Shown in pieces: positions 22,949-34,134 of a DNA stretch of 64,000 nt. Both the position numbers and the translations under genes were made by a program. The number at the start of each line of letters is the position of its first letter. The stretch's first letter is position 1. The notes under the pieces are model-generated. The model worked only from the letters and a program-made list of their open reading frames with translations, searched no databases and had not been told where the DNA came from. The stretch spans positions 570,553 to 634,552 of the forward strand of contig BCLD01000004.1 of the NCBI GenBank assembly GCA_001600875.1. Direction: 5' to 3'. The DNA comes from Solicoccozyma terricola. Taxonomy: Eukaryota; Basidiomycota; Tremellomycetes; Filobasidiales; Piskurozymaceae.

Positions 22949-25069
22949 ATGTGTCGACTGCACGTACAACCAGTCCAAGCCATCACCTCAACGCTGCCTT
23001 TCACCAACTCCAACACCCCTCTCGGCTTGTCTACGGGTTTCCCCCAGCGTGATAAAACGTCCTCATCACAACTAGGTGACCATCAGCATACTCCCAGCAA
23101 AGAGTATGCTCACATTCCCACCTCTGATACCTCGCATCTATCCACCCATCTCCCACCACCTTCAAAAACAAGAAGAATCGCCGTCATCGCTTTCAAATCC
23201 TTGCTCCTTGCATGCCACTTCGTGTTATGCGCTACCCTCGCATACGCTAGCGTCTTGTGGTTCACAAATCAAAGCCCGAAGGATGGTCAACATGATCTAT
23301 CCATCGTTCAGCAAAGGGTAGAGCAACTAGGAGGAACGATATCGAACGGTTCATATACGCTTCCCACACACACTTTGATGAAACGAGGGCCGGATACCCG
23401 TCCCAATCAATTTCGTGAGTCTTCGTGCCTGCCTCTCACTTGGAGCGAGAACTCGGTCAAGCTCACATAATGGTACGCCAATGCTGCAGAAACATATACC
23501 ATCATTGTCGCCTGCATCTTCTTCTTCGTAGTCTTTTTCCTCTGGCACATGCCCGTCTTGCGAGACTTGATCTCGGGTCTCAAAGTAAGTCCAGCAGAGC
23601 GTCACAACAACGTCCCCGACCCTTCAATCGACTTGCAACTGAATTGTGATTATTGCTTTGCAAAATTTTCAAGTTATTCGTAGTAGCCACTCACGAACTG
23701 TTTCACATCCTCGTCGGAATGCTCGTCGGAGGAGAAGTCATCAGTATTTGCATCGTGCGTGATCATCTCTGTTTCTTGGGGGTTAATTTAACCAATACCA
23801 TCCGCTGAAACATCCGATTCTCGATTTTTTTTTCAAGGACCCAAACCTTGGTGGCGAGACTGTGATTGACCGCCTTCTCCGCATGCATCCTCGAATGCCA
23901 CACAACCCAATCGAAGCGATGAACAGGACGTGGACACAGGTCAGTTCCATCCATCTCATGATGCAAGTGAAATGGATTTCCCGCGAGCTGAACTGAACTG
24001 CTGGTCAACTCTCTGGTAGACATATTGGAGCAACAAGGCGGTGGCGACTCTGGCGGCTGGATATATTGGGTCGTCAATAATCGGATTCTTGCTCATCGTG
24101 AGTGCAGAGTGCTGCCTCCGAATTGCAAGCCCTTCATTGACCCTTAACCGCCCTATCTTCAAGTTTTCTGCTTGTGAGTGGAGTCTCACCGTTGTCATCA
24201 CGTCTGATGGGCCGAGTCTGAGGTGACGCTCGCCTCCACTCTTCAGTCGACATCGTCGCATCGAAAGTAGCATCGTTTGTGATAGGTTTTGGTCTTCTCA
24301 TCCCAGCATTGCGAGTTGATAGTGCGATGTACGTCTACCCTAAGGGCGATCGTGAGCCTGTACAGGACACATTGCTAATTGCGTTCCCACTTTCCCACAG
24401 CGCCTTCTTGAGCATCATAGGCACCGAAGGGATAATGATCGGGCTGTGGTTCTCAGATCATGGCAGTGTAAGTTAGATAGGTTCCGTCAGGTGACGACTA
24501 CCGGGACTGAGTATATCCTCATTTCGGACAGGCTTTGCGATTTTTCGGTAGGTTCCCCTTAAGCCCCCCTTCCATTTGAATTGTCGTTTTCGCTAAACGC
24601 TGGGCTGTGATTACGATGTTGCGCAGTGCTATTTTGCGGTAAGCTTTCGATTCGCTGTCGGCGCTATCCCTTTCCTGATCATGTCATTGTATGACAGGCG
24701 TCATGCATCTTTTTTTACGTCGTCTGGGACTACACAGATGAGCGCTTCTTTGACAAAGTGAACTCGAGCGATTGTTCGCAGTTCACCAACCTCCTCGGCT
24801 GGCCAACGAGTGGTGAGTGGGAAGGCAAATCACAACGCATAGTCACCGGTTGAATTGGATTCCCGATCACAGGATGGGCTCTCTTTTGGTTCACCTATTC
24901 TTCCTTGGTGTTCACTGCAGCCGTGCTTGCTGGCATTTGCGTTTTCAAGAAGACACCAGCGAAGATGTACTCGGATGCGTCAGTTTGCGCATTGGATTTT
25001 CGGTCTGTTGAAACGGCGCGACTGACCCACTCCTGACATCACAGCAATTCCTTCCTACCCACGAGGTGA
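22949..25069 (+). CDS. M50B-like membrane metalloprotease, apparent +1 frameshift
   Basis: Thirteen exons: 22949-23414, 23490-23584, 23674-23754, 23838-23939, 24020-24097, 24164-24173, 24247-24328, 24401-24467, 24532-24547, 24627-24638, 24698-24812, 24873-24978, 25045-25069. The zinc-site pattern HELFH (HExxH), DPNLGGET, AAGYIGSSIIGF, DIVASKVASF and LRFFVLFCGVM are the order of Peptidase_M50B-like proteins, polytopic membrane proteins of unknown substrate. Exons of 10, 16 and 12 nt occur in a row. The summed length is 3n+1: exon 11 needs six T, but T7 is present at 24710-24716, which throws the frame before YVVWD. Either a sequence error, a broken allele or an unseen splice choice. Confidence 0.78.
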
Positions 25070-25294
25070 TGAGGCGACAAGACACACACATGAGAAGCAG
25101 GAAGGAGGGGAATTTGAATCCTCGAGGAAACCATTCAAGCATTGTTAATAATACCCTATGCGTATATTCTTGGCAGCACGGAATGTGTTGCAAGTCCCTC
25201 TGATACAATACATGTGATGAACGGATGACAGATCTGGACCCCACTGATCCGCGTATATTCCACCCCCCTCCTTCTGAACGTGCCTGTACATAGT

Positions 25295-27837
25295 CTACTC
25301 CTGGTAGGCTACAGACCTCCTGAGATAGAATAGCTGATAGGCTCGTTGAGCGAGCACGGCACTCAAGGTCGTCGCGGTGACTATGATGGCCGTCAGCAAA
25401 TTTGTCAAAGTGAATGCACGGTATCATGCTGCACTCACTCTTGTCATCGTCACACCGGAACCACTCGGTCCCGCTCTTGACGTCGGCCCAGTAGTGTCCA
25501 TTCTCAAGCTTGCCTTCATGAGTCACGACGGCGATGAGGTCGTACATGTACATATCCTTGGGCAAGGACGGTTGTCGTTTCTTCTCGCTGAATGATTGGA
25601 AAGGTAGAGTCAGCGGCTCGCGAGCGGTTCAGACGTCTGTAGAAGTTACTCACTGATTAAGCGTTTCAGACATAAAAGGCCTCATGTCGAGTTGCGCTGG
25701 GAATCGCACCATCGTTTCGACTTTGGAAGATTGCGCTGATTTGTGTTCGAAGCGCTGAAAGTTAGATTGTGAGAATCAGCGCTCTAGTTCCACTGATCGG
25801 AAGAGAGACATCGATACCTTGAGCTGGAACGCCAAAGTTGCTGGTAAGCGCTTGATGGAAAGTTGTTTGGTTGCTTCCTGTAAAGGTCGGGAGGCGTGTG
25901 AGGCTCCCGCTGGGTTTCATGTTACAAATGACCAGCCACGTACAGCATGAGATTCTGGTCCGCAGTTGTCGCATGTGTATGCCTTCCCGCTCAAGGCCTC
26001 CTTGCTCGTGTACCTGTAGCAAGAGCGAACGAACAGTCAAATGCCGTCTGTAGTAGCTGGTCGCCCAACCAAGTCAGCGGCAAACTCACCGCCTCAAGCA
26101 ATCGAGCAAAGTCAGTGGTGAAGCCACACTTGGAAGTGTGGCAACGCGGTCCATCATAGCGCCCGCTTTGAGTTCCAACGATATGTCTAGGAAGGGGTCT
26201 TCGGTGCGAGTCGACGATGCACAGCGTGAGCATGTGACGGTTGACATCAGCGACCCGGAAAAGGATTGATCTGGGAGGGGGAAAGGTTAGGTAAAGAGAT
26301 GGAAAACCGCATAAACAGAGCCGTGTCGTACTTACGGGCGATGCATGGGCAATCTCCAGATCGCTCAACACTATCCTCTGTATGTGTGTGTATCTGGTTG
26401 AGAGCTGCGAGAAAGAATGATTGCGCATCTATAAGAATATGCAGAGCTGTCAGCGGTATGTGCGTTGGTCCGGGATATCATTTGGCCCTCACCCTGCTGA
26501 GCATACCCGGCCAAGTCATCACTAGCCTTCCACATGGCGCTGAGTAGTGACGTCGGCCCGAACGGTGTGACATCGCCGCTGAAGAACTGCTCGATTCAGG
26601 GTTGTATTAGCAGCGCAGGGCGCACGAAGGTAAAATATTGGTATCATCCTCACCTCTGAAAAGGCAGCATCAATCTCGCAACACATGCACTCCCCAACTG
26701 AAGTGATGTCGCTCCCGCCACCAACACTGACGCCTTCGTCTATAGCTTCCTCCTCCTCTTCTAACCTGCGGCGTTTACGCTGGAGGTGGCACAACCGACG
26801 ATTGTGTTTGTCTGAGAGGAAGTAGGAGCGAAGGAGAGGGTTGTGAATGAAAGATTGAAGAATGGAGGACAGGAAGCATGTCTGAGACAGGTTGAGAAGA
26901 GGACGGAGACCTGTGAAGAGGCGCAAGAATGGACCCGTTGTCAGGACTATGAATGAGAACGCCTGCTGTGGGCTACGAAGTCGACGAATACGCACCATGG
27001 CACTTCAGACGGTCCATATTGGACATGAGCTCGGTTTCCGTCGCATTTGGCTCCCAAGGCTTGAAAGAAGCTCTTCGTTTCCCTGAGACTATTCACGGCG
27101 TGAGCCTGTCAGGATCCAAGCCAGAGCACCACTAGGACAGCCTGCAAGTGAATGACTCACCTGTGCTAACATCCAGCTTCTCTTCCGCTTGCCGCTTGCA
27201 GTCCGCCAGTATTACTTCGAAGGCGTCTGGGTATATATAGTCATCACACTCATAGCACCAGACGCTTCCCTGGCGAACATTAAGGACTGAGCGATGAAAA
27301 ATGCATAGCAAACCAGTATTAATTAGATTGTCGAGTTGGGAGTGTGCGATGCCTCAAAGGCATGTAGATCCTCACCGAATGAATGTGCGGACGTCCTGGC
27401 ATGATCTACCATATGGCTGGTCTTGCCATTGGAAGACCCACCAACACTGGACAAGGCGTGACGACCATGGCAGAAGGTAGCTCGACAAGTGAGACAATAG
27501 TATGGCTTTGCAAGAGAAGTGTCGCAGGTAGCACAGGTAGGAAGGATGCGCTATGGGATGGATAGTGGCTATGAGCCAAACACTGAGAGCAGGAAGAAAA
27601 GGGAAAGAAACAACGAAAAGAGGGACCAAGGACACTCACTCGCTTGTCCTTGAGTTGCCTTCCCTTCATGGTATCTGCGCAACTCCATAGAACGACCTTG
27701 CGGAAGCGCTTGATCATCTTGGACGTTTCTTCTGGCGATCGAGTTGCCAGATGGACACACGCTCCATGGTCGTTGGCGAGTGATACCAAGGCGGTACGTG
27801 AGCGAGAAGGAGCTGTGGTGTCTGCCTGCGCGGCCAT
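25295..27837 (-). CDS. UBP8: SAGA complex ubiquitin hydrolase
   Basis: Thirteen exons, 560 aa: 27837-27640, 27550-27376, 27286-27161, 27088-26996, 26910-26654, 26586-26493, 26428-26336, 26270-26090, 26013-25944, 25877-25818, 25754-25654, 25587-25439, 25380-25295. The N-terminal zf-UBP has CATC, CLTC, HGRH and CYECDDY. The catalytic domain has the Cys box (QTCFLSSILQSF), zinc pairs CSRC and CDNC and the His box ENGHYWADV. It ends LAQRAYQLFYLRR. The zf-UBP and USP domain order, with the short length, is that of Ubp8/USP22, which removes ubiquitin from histone H2B within SAGA. It is divergent from KIN28 (230 bp apart). Confidence 0.95.
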
Positions 27838-28067
27838 ATTTGCCTTGGCTGATGTGGTCGACGCTGGGCTGTGGTGGGTGGTTGGGGTGTCGTCGTTGAC
27901 AAAAGTTGAGCAGCGGGTGTTGAACGAACACGCGGGGCACCGCACTCAAGGAGTCCAGACGGGGTCAGAGGGAAAGTTGAAGCAGCCCACCTTCATCCCC
28001 ATCCCCTCCTCCCCCCCCTCTCACACACAATCATGGTCACATCACACACCTTCTCACTACCATCAGC
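27838..28067. promoter_or_regulatory. Divergent promoter UBP8 / KIN28
   Basis: A 230 bp shared upstream region joins two RNA polymerase II co-factors (SAGA deubiquitinase and TFIIH kinase). Pyrimidine-rich on the KIN28 side (tccccccc...tctcacaca). No clear TATA box. Confidence 0.5.
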
Positions 28068-29751
28068 ATGACCGCAATCTTCGACGAAAACACAGTGGCC
28101 AAGCTGAGATGTGCGTTGACCAGCACTATGACGATCGGCGGGACACTCACTCTCCATACTCCGCGCGAACAGGGTTGAAAGAGGTCAAGATCGGTGAAGG
28201 TACATATGCAAATGTTTACAGAGGTCAGGACATCGCACAGTTCCTACAGACGATGCATCCTCAGATACTGACCGGATTCTCAACATATGGTCGCCCGCTC
28301 AGGTCACGATGCGAAGACGGGACGCAAAAGTGAGTTGGTTGTGAAAAATGGAAGGAATTCCATCCAGATCTTGTTCCTCCCTCTCAACCCCATGGCACCC
28401 GTCATATCACAGTCGCCATAAAGAAGATCAAGGTAGGCGCTTTCAAAGATGGACTAGATATTTCTGCGATACGGGAAGTCAAATTCCTGAGGGAGCTAAG
28501 TCATCCGAATGTCATCGCGGTCAGTACCACCATAGTTGCAAAACGCGAACACGGTTTCGAGACTGACACTTCAATGACCGAATTCCTCAATATCAGCTGC
28601 TTGATGTATTCTCTAGCAAACGCAACCTGAATCTAGTACTGGAATATCTTGACACTGATCTCGAAGCTGTGATCAAAGACAAGAGCTTGATCTTCCAGAT
28701 GGCGGATGTCAAGAGCTGGATGGCGATGAGCATGAGAGGGTTGGAATTCTGCCACAGGCATAGCATTCTGCATCGAGTGAGTTGTAAGGATATGACTGGA
28801 TGAGGTGCCAAGGAAATATCCCGTTGACCATCGTCCCTTGTCCGCCCACGCTTAGGATCTGAAACCAAACAACTTGCTCATCTCGTCGAAAGGCGAACTC
28901 AAGTTGGCAGATTTTGGTCTCGCTAGAGAGTTTGGAGAACTTAGGGAAAGAATGTCTGTACAGGTTGTCACATTGTGAGTTGATAAGATCCCTACCAGTT
29001 GATGTTATAGCCATTCCCACAACTTCTCCTGCTTGCACACGTACACAGGTGGTATCGTCCTCCCGAGTTACTCTTCGGCTCCCGAGCATACTCTTCAGCC
29101 ATCGACATGTGGTCCATGGGTACCATCTTTGTCGAGCTGGTCATGCGAAGACCATTCTTGGTGGCAGAAACTGACATGGGACAGCTGAAGAGGATGTTTG
29201 AGGTGCTGGGAACACCCGACCCGGAGGAGTGGCCAGTGAGTGAAAACACACGAGTACAAACGAGAAACACAGCGCGATCGTGCTGACCTATCCGATGATG
29301 TCAGGGCATGGAGAAACTGCCCAACTACGCAAAGATGCCAGACTCTCCGGGGCAACGGTGGATTGTATGGATTACATCGCTCGGATCAGACGGGATGGAC
29401 CTGGTCAAGAAAATGCTAATCTATGATCCTGCCAAACGGATATCCGCGTTTGACGTAAGTCCTGTTCGACACCACATGCCATCAGGATACAACAGAAGTA
29501 ACCTGAATCCCTTTGATCAGGCCCTTCACCATCGATTTTTCACAGCGGGAATCCGTCCCACAGCACCGATCAAGTTGCCAAAACCTTCCGCCGAACTCCG
29601 GCCCAGACCTGTTGCCCAGGAAGAAATCAAAGGCAAGCCATCGATGGATGACGATCAAACAAACGGGACTGCGAAATCTGCCAAGAGAAAAGCGGCAGAT
29701 CCAGATGTTGGGCAGGGATTGAGTCGGAATATAGCGAGGAAACTGTTCTGA
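28068..29751 (+). CDS. KIN28: TFIIH cyclin-dependent kinase (Kin28/CDK7)
   Basis: Nine exons, 364 aa: 28068-28110, 28173-28223, 28303-28329, 28413-28519, 28597-28776, 28856-28974, 29049-29235, 29305-29454, 29521-29751. It has the glycine loop [15 protein letters not shown] with catalytic Lys, the cyclin helix [18 protein letters not shown] (MSAIRE-type of Kin28), [10 protein letters not shown] and DFGLAREFG. The T-loop end reads [12 protein letters not shown], where most CDK7 proteins have TRWYRAPE. The tail is basic. Kin28 phosphorylates Ser5 of the RNA polymerase II CTD. It is convergent with YIH1: the stop codons lie 25 bp apart, so the 3' UTRs must overlap. Confidence 0.93.
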
Positions 29752-29776
29752 GATGTGTGGAGACTTGAGGCCAACG

Positions 29777-31478
29777 CTATCGCCGTATCTTCTTGCCAGA
29801 TGATTTTGATCCACCCTGAGACGATGCTGCCAGACCTCCCTCCTCCCCCAGGAATCCCCCCAGTTCAAGCGCATCCCTTGCAGCCTGATTGATCAGCTTG
29901 AAGCGTTCCGGTCCCAGCAGTGTGCCGCCGTACCATCGCGTAACAACTACCAAGATGTCTTCGAGTTCCAAGATCTGAAGAAGATGCGCAAGTCTCCCTC
30001 CAGCAGCCGTCTCCCCATCGTCGTCATTGTCGGCCAAGATGACGCTGGTGGAAACCGCAGCCGTAGCGGACCTGCTGATGCGATACGCATGAATAACCGG
30101 ATGCGTCGCCTTTGCTATTTTCTTATCGCCAAGCAGCTGATGTATGACGAGAGGAACCTCGAGTGGGTCGGTAACCCTGCATGCATGTCCGACGAATACG
30201 CTCTTAGATACCGTGATGGGTGCGGACGAGAAAATCTGGAGATTATCTGGCAACATATCAAGTGGATTACGTGGATTTGACGTGCGCCCTGGATTGCCTA
30301 CCGAAAGGGGGTCATCCATGTCCGAGTATCCTTGTCTGCATAGTGCCGGTCGGGATGTACTGGAATCTGAGGAGCTGTCCTCAAAGGATTCCGCATGTTT
30401 CCCATGCTCTGCAAAAAGACCACCTCTGGAGGGTAAATCACCCATAGCTCGACCTGATGTTCCCCTTTTCCGATCTACATTGCGTGCTTGTTCTCCCGAT
30501 TTGCCCTCCCTGAGTCGTTCAATATACCAGCGCCGGGTGACTGACAGGGTGTACTGAATTCCCTCAAAGACGCATACGTCGCCGGGAGTGAATGGAACAC
30601 CATCCTTCGAGATATAGGCGCGAGTCACTTCTCCAACTATCACAAAGCGAACAGGTTACCGTCGAGTCGATTGTCACAAGGTGCTCGACACTTACAAATC
30701 TCGGAGTCGATGCTGTATCTGATTGCGAAGAGGGGAGCGGGTGTTTAAAACTCTTGAGCAATGCTCTACAGCTGCACGTCCCACTCACTGGCCAAGATAG
30801 CGACCTAACAGCTGTAGTTGGGGTGAAGCGGAATCTGGGTAGGTGGGTGGGAGTGAAACCTTGGAAGCAACAACGGCATTAGCATCGACTAGGGCGAAGA
30901 AAGGTCACGCCAAGAAATAAACTCACGAGTATTCGTACGACTGGCGGTGTCGGCAAGACTTTGTTTGGAGAGCGAGGGAACGCATCTGCCCATTCTGGGT
31001 CGCCCTCCTCGTACAAAGGGACGACCAGCTCATACCTCAGACGATCCAGAGGCCCGATACCTTCGTTCAACTCTTCGAAATGGCTGATGTTGCTGTGTGC
31101 AGAGGTGGGAGGCACATCACTGACATGCCGATCGGCATGGCCATTTGGGATCGATTCGATAGCGTGCGAGAGAGATTCAAAGTTCATCGCATCTACGTCG
31201 TCTTCATTGCCTCCCGTTTCCGTGGGTATGTTGTGCATATGCGTTGTGCCAAAAGGTCGACCACCACCACCCTGCCACGACACTGGTCGACTCCGATCAT
31301 GCAGTCGAAAGCTAGCTTCGAAGATCGAGTTGATTGCTTCCAGCTCCAGCGAAATGGCCATCAGCCGGGGTTCGTTGTCAGAGCTCTGCGACAGACGGTC
31401 CAGGAAGGATTGGAATGCATTCTTGCCCTCCATGATGGGAGTCGACGACCCGGAGGCAAGAGAGGAGGGTCTTGCCAT
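29777..31478 (-). CDS. YIH1: IMPACT/Yih1 inhibitor of Gcn2 activation
   Basis: Four exons: 31478-30927, 30859-30789, 30712-30696, 30636-29777; 499 aa. The N-terminal RWD domain is recognisable from LELEAINSIF, VRILVSLPPTYP and the Gly-Arg-Tyr-Leu helix. The C-terminal UPF0029/IMPACT ancient domain has KSVFVGHA, AYRI, DNDDDGE and LVVVTRWYGGTLLGPERF. Yih1 binds Gcn1 and dampens Gcn2, the eIF2 alpha kinase. Exon 3 is only 17 nt and is needed to rebuild DSEIFGEVTRAYISKDGV. The RWD domain carries an insert of about 80 residues, and about 95 disordered residues link the two domains. Confidence 0.9.
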
Positions 31479-31784
31479 CGAAGGGGGCCGATGCAGTTCG
31501 AATGTTATGGGGAACGGTAGTACGGGTGTTGTATCGAAAGGAGAGTGGATATTGGGTATCCAGACTGTGGGACGTGTTGAGAATGCAGACCGAGGTGTCT
31601 AGTGATGACCAGTGAAGTGCAATGAAGTGCAGTGAAGTGCCAGTGAAATGAAATGCAGTTTGTCCAAGTTGAACATGACATGACAAGACCACCTCACCCT
31701 CACCTCCGCCACGGGATCAAATCTGTGGGGATTGGTCTGTCGATCTGTTCTATCTGTCTATCATGGTATCCTGTGTATCTACTG
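31479..31784. other. Intergenic region with short GAAGTGCA repeats
   Basis: 306 bp between YIH1 and the J-protein stop. A cluster of degenerate repeats of about 10 bp (tGAAGTGCA/AATG) lies at 31608-31656, upstream of the YIH1 start. No gene seen. Confidence 0.5.
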
Positions 31785-33948
31785 CTACTGCTGCATACAC
31801 TGCGTTGCCGCTGGCTGCTCAGCACCGCTATTCCTACCGCTGCCACCGCCCGGCGACGTATACTCCGATGAACTGTGTGGCCGGCGGTAACTTCCACCCT
31901 GTCCATCGAAGCGTGTAACATCATACTGAAAAGACAACATCCACAGTTTTCCCCTCAGCTTCTGGTCTTCTCGACTCACCCAGAGGACGTTGCACTTACC
32001 GATCCTGGACGGCAGCTCTCCAGTTTCATTGGCGCAGACACAGCGTCGCCTTCCCTGCGCATGTCTGATCTTCGTTCGGGAAGCGAAATGGACCGCTGCA
32101 AGGGAACCGGACAGACATCAGCCACAAAGATCAAAGCCCATCAGTCCAGGCAAGTTGACAAGCCAGACCCACCTCGGAAGCTTGATTCCGCGCCCAATCC
32201 TTTGTCGGCATCTCCACATCGAATCGAATGAGGAGATCACCATCACGTTGCCAGTGGGGCCTTCCTGGCATGCCAAGTCCAACCAACCGGTAGACGTCAC
32301 CGTGCTGAATGACTCGTTCACCCTTTGCACTCAGGACGGGGATGCCCTTCCCGTCCAGGTGGAATAGCAGTATTCGGGAAATCCCGAACAGCGCTTCGGA
32401 CAGGGTGATGGTTGCAGTATGATACAGATCGCGGGATCCGCTGGGACCCGTTTTGATGGACGCATGTCGCGTCAGCTTGAATGTAAAGTTGATGTCGGCG
32501 GGAGGAGAATTCGGCTGCCGTTGCAATAGGTCTTCAGCGTTGCCAGCGAGTAGGCCAGAATGAAATAATTGCTCACCACCTCATCACCCTCTCCTACAAG
32601 AACCACCCGATCGCCATCGATAGTCCCTGGTTTGATCACTAATTCGATCTTGGCTTTGGCCTTGTTCACTCGCCGACCTTTACATCGTTTACAGCTGATG
32701 TCGCTCGAATCAGCCTCACTTGCGATCCCTTGTAGAAGTTGCAAGCTACACTCACAGATCTTTATCCCTGAACCGCCTACCTTCGCCGTGACAAGTTGCG
32801 CAATCAGCCATTGTCTTGGCCATTAGGCCGGGTCCAATCTGTATCACGCCAATACCCAGAAGTGGATGAGCGTGAACATATGCGCCTAGCAGATACTGAG
32901 CAGGTCGCGGAACGACAGACTCACCTGTCGTTGTACCATTACCGTCCCCCTGCCTTCGCAATTATAACAAGGTCGCGGAGTCGCTCCAGTTTTCGCTCCC
33001 GATCTGGAAATTGGTCACCTTCAGCACACCTGTCAGCTGCGACAGAATGGACATCTCACACACCCGTGACAATGGCCGCACGCTCTATCTCTTTCGACGC
33101 CCATAACGACTCGCTTCCCCATGAACGCTTCCTCCAAACTCATCTCATACTGAACTTCAGTCGCTTCTGGCCGTCTGGGTGGCCGATTACTTCGACCTCG
33201 ACTTCCACCTCCAGAGGGACCTGCGAAAAATTCGAAAGAGTCGTCGAACATCGATGCGAACAGATCGTCCGCATCGAAAGCCGGGCCCCCGTTCCCATAC
33301 TGTGACTTGACGCCGTCTATCCCGTATCGATCGTAATGAGCTCTCTGATGGAATCCAATCGAGGCCACGAGTTAGTTGACAGGATGATCAATTACAAGAG
33401 ATCTTTTCAACTTGATACTGACCGAATCAGGATCTATGAGGATCTCATATGCCTGTGTGATAGCTTGGAATCTATCGGTGGCCGCTGAATCGTCTGGGTT
33501 CTGTGGGGTTCATCTCAGCTTCGGTCGAAGGTCTCGAGTAGTGCGACAACAGCTCACTTTGTCCTGATGCAAGTCAAAGAGAGCACTTCTGATGAGCATA
33601 CACCACATGGAAGACGGTCAGTTAACCTCACCGGATGATTCTTCAAAGCCTGTCAGAACGAGAATTGAGCGAGTCAGATGCGGCGTGGTCGATGCCGGCG
33701 GCATACGATAAGCTACTACACCTCACCTGCTTCTTATAGGCCTTCTTAAGATCGGCTGATGAGCGAAGATCTGTCAGTTTGCGACCGCGCCAACTCGCCT
33801 TCTTAACTCGCCGCACCTTCCGAAGCATCCACCGTCACTTCCAGCAAGTCGTAATAGACGTTGTCGAGCGCCACTGGAAGAAGCGCTGGCGTGGGTCAGT
33901 GCGGCTCGATTTTCCAGAGGAATGCAGGAGGGGATGTGCGAGCTCACT
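31785..33948 (-). CDS. YDJ1: Class A (DnaJ-type) J-protein with CaaX box, Ydj1-like
   Basis: Thirteen coding pieces, 442 aa: 33948, 33873-33817, 33755-33727, 33649-33632, 33563-33558, 33500-33423, 33344-33064, 33003-32925, 32838-32756, 32694-32577, 32514-32173, 32095-32000, 31925-31785. It has a J domain (MALDNVYYDLLEV, ADLKKAYKKQ, HP|DK|NPDD), a G/D region, four CxxCxGxG-type zinc repeats (CGHCHGSG, CYNCEGRG, CATCHGEG, CKRCKGRR) and the substrate-binding domain. It ends CMQQ, a CaaX box as in farnesylated Ydj1. It acts as an Hsp70 co-chaperone. The start codon is split A|TG by an intron, and a 6-nt microexon supplies the Asp of HPD. The choice between Ydj1 and Xdj1 is not settled. Confidence 0.9.
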
Positions 33949-34134
33949 CGATGGTTGAAGTGTGGTTCTACCTACCTACCTACCTACCTACCTCCGTTTT
34001 CCGAAATGCATAAATAACAAACCCGGGCTGCGGTGTTCCTAGCCCGCTCCATCCCATTTAAATATCAAGTTCAGTTAGACAAGTAGTATTATTATTTATT
34101 CTACGACTGCCCTCCATCCCCCTCATCGTCAGTC
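33949..34134. promoter_or_regulatory. Divergent promoter J-protein / TGS1
   Basis: 186 bp between opposite starts. It contains the CTAC repeat and an AT-rich block (attattatttatt) just before the TGS1 start. Confidence 0.5.
33968..33993. repeat. (CTAC)n tetranucleotide repeat
   Basis: About six CTAC units in the leader/promoter of the J-protein gene, 20 nt upstream of the split start codon. Confidence 0.9.

Noticed and set aside
25944..26000. UBP8 exon starting at GAG (acceptor gagcaag)
   Set aside because: First counted as phase 0; recounting exon 26270-26090 shows it ends in phase 2, which fits the acceptor at 26014 and gives LLDCLRRYTSKEALSG.
27644..28333. 229-codon + strand frame
   Set aside because: It crosses the UBP8 first exon (antisense), the promoter and the KIN28 introns. 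No conserved content.
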